Part shown: positions 56,721 to 64,000 of the stretch, one piece after another | How the letters are laid out: each line of letters opens with the position of its first letter | Numbering within the stretch: position 1 is the first letter of the stretch | Assembly: GCA_039881045.1 (NCBI GenBank) | Contig: JAYWVB010000061.1 | Location: 98,761-162,760, forward strand | Source: Chaetomium olivaceum | Taxonomy: Eukaryota; Ascomycota; Sordariomycetes; Sordariales; Chaetomiaceae | Direction of reading: 5' to 3' | Length of the DNA: 64,000 nucleotides | Notes under the pieces: model-generated | Told to the model about the DNA's origin: nothing | Seen by the model: the letters and a program-made list of their open reading frames with translations, nothing else | Databases searched by the model: none | Program-made: the position numbers and the translations under genes

Positions 56721-58014
56721 GTACTAATGTATGTGTTTGCCTGGTTGTTGAATTAATGTGGTTTGGAGGACTTGACAGAGATGAAAACCGAGTGAATGGC
56801 ACAGGCAGGGGGTTAAAAATCGGAAGTTCATGAAAATGCCAACGAGGAGGAGGTTTTGGAACCCGAGAGCGCGAGGTCAAAAGGGTGACGAAGATCAGCG
56901 GTTCATCGGGACCTATCCCGTTGCGGCGTCTCGGTTTTGATGTGATATGACAACAGGAACGGAACCACTTCGCATTAATAGTTTCAGCCCAGAAAATAGT
57001 ACTGTATTATATATATTCCCCTCCACGTAGGTTCCCACAATATCATATGTTACCTTCTGATTACTTTAAAAATATAGAGAAAACTCCGGGCAATACAGTC
57101 CATCCTCCCTATCTAGAAGATCCGAGCTTGCCTTCAGAAGCTACATCCCAATTACCGGTTGTAGGAGTAGTTCCTGCAGAGACGGTCCGGCCAACGCAGT
57201 CTCCGCGGTTACTGCAGCCGCTGGCCCGGCTAAATCACCCTCCTCCCAGTTGCACCCCGAAACTGACCCGACCTCGGTATGCTGAGCTATGCTGACTAAC
57301 AACTCTCGTCGTCCCCGCCCCTCCCACACGACCTCGGAGCTGCCGTTTGCAGTCCTCAGGCCGCCTCCATCGCGTTAGTACCATTACTGGCTTCCTTAAC
57401 ACCCATGACGATGAATTGAGCATTAACTAAGCGGGACTAGAGAGCTATCTGATAAAAGCCTTCCAAAGACTGGAAGTTCACTATTAAGCTAGGCGTCTCT
57501 TAGTATCTACCCTTTATCGAGAGTGCTATGTAGAAGTCAAAATAAAATATCTAACGCATTTAAGGTTAAACTATATTTAGGTATGGTCCACCCAGACTAA
57601 GGTGGTTTTTGATGCTTAACAAACCTTCTTGCGCTGCCCGACTGACCAATGAATCTGCCGGTTACATACTGCTCTGGGGTTCACTGAATACTAATTCCCA
57701 TGGTCCTTGCATATTGGTTGCTACTCTAAAGAGCTTTCCTGCTGGTTGCAGCGACGGACTAGCGTACTCCGAAGCATTCTGCAGGATGGGGGCTCAGTGT
57801 CGAACTTAACATACCTTACTGTGGTAAGTCCGAGGCTTCGGATCTTGCGGAATAGCTCAAAGGGGGGTTTGGGTGCAATTGGGACTTTTGGTTGTTTTGG
57901 GTATAAATAAACCGCCAATTCTCCTTCGCTCACCTTGTTAATTTCAGTCTCAACAACCAAGAGTGTCCGTCGTCCGCCCTTCGCTAGCCCCGACCTTTTG
58001 CGCTCACCGACATC
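56721..58014. other. TpA-rich intergenic between LINE remnant and CVNH gene
   Basis: 57420-57600 is markedly rich in TA steps with no frames, which is RIP-like. 57047-57420 has short frames on both strands without motifs. The last 100 bases are the CVNH gene leader. Confidence 0.45.
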
Positions 58015-58443
58015 ATGAAATCGATTGCATTCATTTTGCTCTTGTCTGCAGTCACGGCAGAGAATATCAGCGCAACATGCCGGAACCTAACTGTCGACCC
58101 TACCACGGAGGTCCTGAGTGGGGAGTGCAATGACGGCCAAGGAGACCATGCTGCCTGGCAGCCGACGTCGCTAGATCTCAACAGATGCCTCGGTTACGAC
58201 GCAACACAGGCAACGATTTTGGTAAGAAGGGAGACCGCAGCAGATGTGAGTGTCAAACACTAATTATAATAGTGGAAGGATAGCGGCAACTTTGGCTCTC
58301 AATGCGATGGCTGCTCCCTCTTCAAGACGCCAGACCCGATCTGGCCCGGAGTTCAGCTTCTCAACATTGGCTGCACCTGTTCAGGAGCAGAGGCCTCGTT
58401 TCTCATCGGTAGGGCTTCCAGAGACCCGACGAATGTCGACTAA
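58015..58443 (+). CDS. Secreted CVNH (cyanovirin-N homology) lectin-like protein
   Basis: A two-exon gene: 58015-58221 and 58273-58443, with a 51-bp intron (GTAAGA...ATAATAG). The spliced protein is 125 residues. The signal peptide is MKSIAFILLLSAVTA. The CVNH double repeat is clear. Repeat one has ATCRNLTVDP...LSGECND and TSLDLNRCLGYD. Repeat two has SGNFGSQCDGCSL and LLNIGCTCSG. Cysteines pair as in fungal CVNH proteins, which usually bind mannose or other glycans. Splicing is required: without it the frame runs into the intron and ends after VSVKH, losing the second repeat. It stands alone at the right edge of the transposon-rich island. The glycan target is unknown. Confidence 0.82.
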
Positions 58444-59146
58444 AGGCTGACAAAACGCTATAGACCACAGTCTTATTGACAACAAGTTTGGAACCCTTGT
58501 TTGTTCGCCGTACTGGTAGGATTAGAAACACATGCAGTAGAGGCCCACCAATGGCTCCATCCTAATGATTGCCGAACGACGGACAGCAGAAAGTACAAGA
58601 GCTTCGAGGAAGCTTTGTGCGGGTTGATATCCAGCACCTAAGAATTCTGGGCCCCAGGACTGTGCTACTGACCGGACTACCTTAAGTGTCTAAGGGGGAG
58701 CAAACGTACAACCAAGCTACCAACGATGGTGAATCTATAGAATTAGAAAAATTGAACCGATCTGCTTCTTTGAGTCCTTTCTTCTAGTCCTAACCCCTGA
58801 GCTCATATCGTCGTTTTGAAGCTAGCTCGAGGGGGATTGTCTCATTTAAGGGTCTTGTCAATGGCTACCGGCCGATTACAAATCCATAAGGTGCTGATTT
58901 GCTTAAGTACTTAACGTAGCTAGGTGTTCTTTTAAGCAAGAATTCGAAAAGGACTTGAGATTCACCAGGCATTGGTCCGCTGCGGGCGATGTGTGTGTGC
59001 TGACTTGTCTAGAAGTGGGCCTTGATAAGTGGGACAAAACATGCCGTGAAATATCTTGGCTGTCATCTTGGAGCCATTCATTCCATCATCATCGAAAGGG
59101 CGGTCAACGGTAAACGTTGTTGGGTTTAATGCCCGCTTAATCAGAC
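58444..59146. other. intergenic
   Basis: AT-richer sequence with no supported gene. Confidence 0.45.
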
Positions 59147-60463
59147 ATGTCCCTCACTGTTTTCCACTGCTTTCTCCGCCTCCCGGCGGAGCTACGTTGG
59201 CAGATATACCTCTTGGCAACGCAGCCCCGCTTCGTACAGCTGAAGGTTGAGTCCCTCGTCGAGCTCACCGAAGAGGAAGAAGAGGAGGGCCTCACTGACT
59301 TTGAAGTCTTCACCGCCCGCTTGGCTCCCTGGAACCTGACTCTCGATTCCTCCCTTTCTTATTTTGCCCATGATTGGCGCTACAGCATCCGCATTCATGA
59401 GAGGATCTCCCGCTCAGCCTGGCGCTTCCAACCCCGCAACCCGGACCGCGCGACCCAAACGTTGCTCACCTCGTATGGCTTCAGCACTACCAAGCAGCGC
59501 CATCAGCCCTGGCCGCCGACCCCCCAACACCCAGAAATCCCGACGCACCTCCTCTACGCCCAGCCCAAGGCCGCATGGCAGATGACACGGCCTCACGCGC
59601 TATACAGCGCTGCGCCCATCCCCCCGCTGTTGCACACATGCGTCGAGTCAGGGGTGCTCATACGACACGGGTACGAGCTCGCCTTCCGGACGCGCAGCAC
59701 CGAACCACGCACCTGGTTCTGCTTCCGTGACGACGCGCTGTACCTTCCCATGCTCACCCATGGCTGGAACGACCCTGAGACCGGATACGACGAGGACAAC
59801 GAGGACCCCGGCGTCTGGGATTTGCACCCCGACGACCTAGTCCGCGTACGCCGGCTGGCGCTAGACACGGTTTTCGTCTGGGATTATCACCACCGTAACA
59901 CGTCGCAGACACTCCGCGTCTGCCCCAACGTGCGCGAGCTGTTTGGCGTGCAGCAACGAGTGTCCCGGGAGAATCGCGCGTGGCTCTTGCACTGCCGGTG
60001 TTATGATTATACGGCTGCGCTTGAGGAGGCTAAGCGCCCCGAGGACGAAGACGAGGACGATAAACTGTGGGAATGGATCGAGTGTGACGAGGCCGATGCC
60101 GCGTCGCACGTCGCGTGGGGGCGGAAAATGAACTGCGGTATTGGGCTGGACTGTGCCGGCCCGGAGGGCGAGTATCTCATACAATGGAAGAAAAGTCACG
60201 GTGGCAGCTCGGCTGGCTACTTTGAGGCGTATGCCCGTCTTTTTGAGGACGCGTTGAGAGAGAGGCTCAAAGAAGTCGTGCTGGCAGAAAAGGGTGCAGT
60301 CAAACCTTGGAATATACCGAGTGTTAAGCTAGGCATTATTGGGACACGACGCTCGATCAAGACGATCTGCAATGCCCGGGAAAAGTACTGGTTAACGCTC
60401 CGAGAAGAGGAGAAACTAGAGCAAGAGCGCGGGATCTCACCGTCGAATTGGGTAGAGGACTAA
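59147..60463 (+). CDS. 2EXR domain protein
   Basis: A 438-residue intronless protein that opens with the fungal 2EXR/F-box-like block FHCFLRLPAELRWQIYLLAT followed by QPRFVQLKVESL. The family is greatly expanded in filamentous ascomycetes and its function is mostly unknown; the LPxELRxxIY opening resembles an F-box. The middle has WFCFRDDALYLP and DLVRVRRLALDTVFVWDY, also frequent in this family. An acidic loop (EDEDEDDKLWEWIE) lies near residue 300. The frame is intact. A truncated relative occurs at 46.9 kb. Confidence 0.85.
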   Translation: MSLTVFHCFLRLPAELRWQIYLLATQPRFVQLKVESLVELTEEEEEEGLTDFEVFTARLAPWNLTLDSSLSYFAHDWRYSIRIHERISRSAWRFQPRNPDRATQTLLTSYGFSTTKQRHQPWPPTPQHPEIPTHLLYAQPKAAWQMTRPHALYSAAPIPPLLHTCVESGVLIRHGYELAFRTRSTEPRTWFCFRDDALYLPMLTHGWNDPETGYDEDNEDPGVWDLHPDDLVRVRRLALDTVFVWDYHHRNTSQTLRVCPNVRELFGVQQRVSRENRAWLLHCRCYDYTAALEEAKRPEDEDEDDKLWEWIECDEADAASHVAWGRKMNCGIGLDCAGPEGEYLIQWKKSHGGSSAGYFEAYARLFEDALRERLKEVVLAEKGAVKPWNIPSVKLGIIGTRRSIKTICNAREKYWLTLREEEKLEQERGISPSNWVED

Positions 60464-60810
60464 AAGTATGATTAGTAGCAGAGTGTATAGGCATAGAGTT
60501 GCTTGACTAACAACTAACTCAGGAACAGGAAAGACGCTCATGTAGTTGAATCAAAGTTCGATTAAGGTTTAATACCCCTACCCCAACTCAATTTGGACCA
60601 TCTGCTTGGGTTGACACGTTAGGTTGACTCCGTCAACCTCTAGGCAGCCGGCCCACAATTACCACGGGGATCCTGTCAACAAAATCATGATATGCTCCCG
60701 TCTCGAGTCGCAACCAAAACTCTCTTGGTTCAGACACCAGACAACATCCAACACTTTTTTCACCGCCAACGAAGACTTCTCCCATTTCAGCCTGACCTTC
60801 GCTCGCCGCG
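60464..60810. other. intergenic
   Basis: 3' end of the 2EXR gene and promoter of the protease gene. Nothing else. Confidence 0.45.
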
Positions 60811-61394
60811 ATGGGACTCTCACCCCGCCAGACCCGCCTCCAAAAACGGCAATTCCTCCTGACAAAGGCCCAAACACCCATCGAACCCAACACCGAACCA
60901 TCATTACAGGAAACAATCAACGCTCCCTCTTCAGCTCCCCGCATCACCCTTCTCCCCACCCGTCTTTCTCGCTCCCACACCAAGCTCTCCAAGCAAGACC
61001 ACACCCTCCTCCTCTCAAAGCAAGCCCGCCTCCGACAACAAGCCCCCAGCACCCTCACCCTCTCCCATCCCGCTCCGAACCACCCACACCCACACCCACA
61101 CCCACACCTACACTAACTACGCCCACATCCGCCACACTCATCTTCGCCCAACCCGAAGCCGGCACGGCCGTATGCATCCACCCCTCCGGCCTGCTGCTCA
61201 CCTGCGCGCACTGCATTGCCGAGACCGAAGCCGAGCTCGACCTGTCCCAACCCCACGCCCTCCTCTTCGCCGCCTCGGCCACCGTCGTTACCGCCCGCTG
61301 CACGGCCTGGGACGCTAAACGCGATCTGGCGCTGCTCCAGATCACAGCCGCGCAGCGCTGTCCGCCGCTGGGGGGAGGAGGAGGAGGAGAAGGA

Positions 61395-61443
<49 letters not shown>

Positions 61444-61855
61444 CCGGCTGCCACTGGCGGCAGTTCCCGGCCCTCGAGATCGCGGACCGAGCTCCCGCGC
61501 TCGGGGCGAAGCTGGTCTGTATCGGCCAGCCGGGGAGTGAGGATCTGGAGTGTGAGGAGGCGGGCGTGGAGACGGGGTATGAGGTGGTGTGTGTTAGTGA
61601 GGGAGGTTTCGGGGCTATGCGGCCGGGCAGGATGTGCAGGACAATGAGGAGATTGGGGCGCTGATGCATACCTGTTGGACGTATTGGGGTCATAGCGGGG
61701 CGCCGTTGGTTGAGGGCTCGAAGACGGCGCGGATGGGGGGGTTGTTGGTGGGCTTGCACAGTTCCTGGGATGAGGAGACGGGGATGAGGAGGGGGGTTGG
61801 GGTTGAGGCGATTCGAGAGTTTTTGAACGGGAAGGTACCAGGCAGTTTGGACTGA
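60811..61855 (+). CDS. Trypsin-like serine protease with polyAsp tract
   Basis: About 348 residues. The basic N-terminus MGLSPRQTRLQKRQFLLTKA and RITLLPTRLSRSHTKL has no signal peptide, so the enzyme is probably intracellular. The protease triad is recognisable: His in GLLLTCAHCI, Asp in DAKRDLALLQI and Ser in YWGHSGAPLV. A run of 16 Asp codons (GAT repeat, 61395-61442) lies between the Asp and Ser elements. Two missing bases break the frame: one in the CCCACA-repeat stretch at about 61070-61115 and one near 61621 (where FGAM continues into AGQDVQDNEEIGALMHTC). Adding both gives 349 codons with stop. I class it as a trypsin/DegP-fold protein of unknown substrate. Confidence 0.72.
61395..61442 (+). 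repeat. (GAT)16 microsatellite, coding
   Basis: Sixteen uninterrupted GAT codons inside the serine protease gene, encoding polyAsp. Likely length-variable. Confidence 0.95.
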
Positions 61856-62107
61856 GGTCAAGGTACAGAAGGAGAAAGCGGTTGGGGTTGATTTTGGCCC
61901 TGTTCAGTTGCTTTCGCCAACCGCAGGACCATGCGTGCAATAATCCCACAATCTCAGGATATTGCAAGTCTAGAGCTATAAAAGAAACGCGAGGTTCTTG
62001 ATATTTAGGTATCCAATGACCTTGCTTTCATTGTTATACTAGCCTTGTGGGCATTGCCTGGTTCTGTGGATAATAATATCATAGTAGGATACTCAACTAT
62101 GTGGTCA

Positions 62108-62155
62108 AAAAGTGTGTGTGTGTGTATGTGTGTATGTGTGTTTGTGTGTGTGGTG
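62108..62155 (+). repeat. (TG)n-rich microsatellite
   Basis: TGTGTG runs interrupted by TATG and TTTG units. Non-coding. Confidence 0.9.
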
Positions 62156-62162
62156 CACATCA

Positions 62163-63089
62163 CGTCCATCGACAGGTCTGGCGCCACGAGCAAACCTATC
62201 AGCACTGCCAACGCTGCTAGAAATATAGGAGACTCACCGCTATATCCCCTTCAAACCGGCACAACTCTTCCCACTGCAAAGGCGTGAGCTTAGAGAAGTC
62301 GGTTTCGACCCCCAACGGCTGGCCATATTGGACGCTGCGCATAATCACAATCGGTCGAGTGTCGGACCATGGCCAACCAAATAACTTCATACCACTCCTG
62401 GTCTGTGCCGAGATCTTGACGGTTCCACGGACGGGTGCATCGTGGTTCTCCACCACGACGGCAGACCGAAACTCGAGAGGGATGCCCTTTCCTAGCGCGC
62501 TGTTCTCTGCAAGCACCTAGCGAGCCACGTTATCGATGTCGTCATCCTCCACCTCCTTGCTCGACCACCGACTCCCCCGGATACTCATCTTCTGGTCGCG
62601 TTCAAACGCAACAGCCTTCGTCTTAGAGAGCTCGGCTTCGGCACTGACCGGGATCGGTTCGATGCCTACGTGGAGGGAGACCGCTTGGCCGGTCTCGCGG
62701 GTGTGCGTTTCGAGTCGCACGGGGCCTTCTAGCAGCTTCGGACACACTGTCCGGACGACGGGGTACCGCTGTGCCGACGGCGGCGCGGGCTTAAAAGTGG
62801 CGACGACTTTGGCCTCGCAAAGGCGGCTGCTGGACCCGGCCGCGTCCGGAAATTCGAAGCGGACCTCAAATACGGCGAGCGTTGCCGGTTTCCCCTTGTG
62901 GGTTCCCTGGTAGACGGCGATGACGTCGGCTCGGACGCCCCAGCAGAGGAAGTCTTGGGCTTGGAGGCGCTTTGCGTCTTCGGTAATTTCTTTGGGGGGC
63001 TTGCTGCTGAGTTGGCCGTCACTGCTATCGATTTCAAGCTTGACGAGGCCTGAGGTCAGAGGAGGGCTGCCGGTTCCGATGTCTCCCAT
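62163..63089 (-). CDS. unknown protein interrupted by an in-frame TAG
   Basis: ATG 63089 (MGDIGTGSPPLTSGLVKLEI) opens a frame of 190 codons ending in NVAR and TAG (62519-62517). The same frame then continues without shift for 99 codons, VLAENSALGKGIPLEFRSAV through MRSVQYGQPLGVETDF, with similar composition. This suggests one protein of about 300 residues broken by TAG where TGG (Trp) would fit. Near the end, GTGAGT after GDIA is a good donor; an acceptor about 60 bp on would end the protein at about 62163. I do not recognise the family; residues FLCWGVRADVIAVYQGTHKG look structured. It could be a nonsense allele, a base error or stop readthrough. Confidence 0.5.
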
Positions 63090-63411
63090 TTTCGAGGCGG
63101 GGAAGAGGCAACTTGGTAATAAGACAGTGTGTGTGGGAGAGTCAATTGCTCTGAGAAAGGATACCGAACTATTACGGAAACGGGAATTCAGCTAAATACC
63201 TTATTTATCGTCGAGATATGTTACGCGTTACGCTCTGCCCTGATGCGGTCAAAACCCGAAAGGAGGTCAGCCCCTCAATTGCGGCTGAAGACCTGAGGTT
63301 ACTTGAGTGACAGTCCTATTTGTCCGACATCCCGCGAACGACCTTTCCTTCTCCGGTACACATACATTTGACATGTGAATACCTGCTTGCCCGCTTCGAT
63401 TCAGTGAAGAG
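63090..63411. promoter_or_regulatory. divergent region
   Basis: Between two outward-facing genes. Must contain both promoters. No specific site identified. Confidence 0.4.
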
Positions 63412-64000
63412 ATGGAGCCACCATGTGGTGCCAACACCGCACTCCTGTCGGAAGCGCGGAGACTGCGCAACCTAGGCCGGTATCCGGAGGCGGAAAGGAA
63501 GTTCCGGGAAGCCATTGCAGCACAAGATGAAATCGATCTTCAAGTTGAGCTGGCGTCCATGTTTGCAGAGCAAGGACAAGTGCGAAAATGCCACGAGCAG
63601 CTGGCCGACCTCGCCAACCTCTCCGAGCTGAGCCCGGCCGGAAGAATGCTTCTCTGTGTTGCCAATGCAGGCACTTCCATGCAGTTGGCGCCAAATATTG
63701 AGACGGCGACGTCGCTTTACAACGCCCATCTCCTAAACCGACGACCAGAAAACTACGAGAAACTTCATGTGCGCGCGTCACGCCCCCTCACCTTTTCAAT
63801 CTCGGGCATCTCGGCCCCTGACTGACACACGCCAGGTGCCCTCCTCTGCACTTACTTGAGCCTGATAAGCCTGGCAGAGCTGTGCGGTGCCGAGGCCGCG
63901 TCGGCTCCCTTGCCGCCGCTGGAGTCTTTGAATCAACTATTCCAGCATTTGGTGAGGGAAAACCGTCTCCAGCCGGCAATGTCAGTTGCGAGGGCAGTAT
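63412..64000 (+). CDS. TPR-like protein, partial (runs off right edge)
   Basis: ATG 63412. The sequence LLSEARRLRNLGRYPEAERK and FREAIAAQDEIDLQVELASM, then FAEQGQVRKCHEQLADLANL, has the helical spacing of tetratricopeptide repeats. Exon 1 appears to end near 63770 (LHNRRP-like LLNRRPENYEKLH, donor GTGCGC). Coding resumes after about 63835 as ALLCTYLSLISLAELCGAEA and continues to the window end. The simple donor/acceptor pair does not keep phase, so either a base is missing or the splice site differs. Function unknown. Confidence 0.55.

Noticed and set aside
1..64000. tRNA, rRNA or CRISPR features
   Set aside because: I found no cloverleaf with A/B boxes, no rRNA segments and no regularly spaced repeats; a tRNA scan would be decisive.

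Overview
The window is nuclear DNA of a filamentous ascomycete. Short introns (about 50-80 bp) with GTRNGT donors, CTAAC/CTGAC branch sites and CAG/TAG acceptors, GC-rich third codon positions, a fungal Mlp1/TPR nucleoporin, PEX20, Whi2, Kin1, a fungal KDNase-type sialidase, a Fot1/pogo transposon and RIP-like decay all fit a Sordariomycete. Sordariales/Chaetomiaceae is my best guess, but this is inference and no species marker is present.

Layout. 1-2.8 kb has no recognisable gene. 2.8-9.0 kb (-) is a large coiled-coil nuclear-basket nucleoporin. 9.8-12.5 kb (-) is a single-pass membrane protein with three Cys-rich ectodomain repeats and a Pro/Gln-rich tail of PEL(Q/Y)GQG repeats. 13.6-14.4 kb (-) is a DOPA 4,5-dioxygenase family protein. 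15.2-15.6 kb (+) is an 85-residue RING-like protein. 15.7-17.0 kb (-) is a sesquiterpene-type synthase. 17.9-19.1 kb (-) is PEX20, divergent from SEC13 (19.8-21.0 kb, +). 21.3-23.0 kb (-) is a GPI-anchored sorbosone/glucose dehydrogenase-like protein. 24.4-25.4 kb (-) is a DapA-family lyase. 26.2-27.9 kb (-) is Whi2-like. 28.8-31.0 kb (-) is a GPATCH1-like G-patch protein. 33.3-35.9 kb (+) is a Kin1/MARK kinase. 36.8-37.2 kb (-) is a small mitochondrial protein. 37.6-40.5 kb (-) is an Srs2-type helicase. 41.4-42.6 kb (+) is a GH33 KDNase-like sialidase. 42.9-43.6 kb (+) is a dual-specificity phosphatase. 44.0-46.0 kb holds a small unknown protein and a four-pass membrane protein. 47.8-48.8 kb (+) is a Cys-rich type I membrane protein.

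From about 48.8 to 58.5 kb the window turns into an accessory island. It holds an MpaB-like oxygenase, an orphan protein (53.9 kb) with a decayed second copy (49.1 kb), a RIP-like relic of the sialidase (51.7 kb), an apparently intact pogo/Fot1 DNA transposon with perfect 47-bp inverted repeats (51.8-53.7 kb), the 3' end of a LINE retrotransposon (55.8-56.7 kb), TpA-rich decayed sequence, and a spliced secreted CVNH (cyanovirin-N homology) protein (58.0-58.4 kb). After it come a 2EXR protein, a trypsin-like protease with a 16-Asp microsatellite, a protein interrupted by one in-frame TAG, and a partial TPR-like gene at the right edge.

An important caution: about 21 single-base frame changes break otherwise well-conserved genes (8 in the kinase alone), mostly at short homopolymers. 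In every gene where I tallied exon lengths, correcting them restored a length divisible by three. This looks like consensus sequencing error rather than mass pseudogene formation. Genes are annotated across these breaks and the positions are stated.
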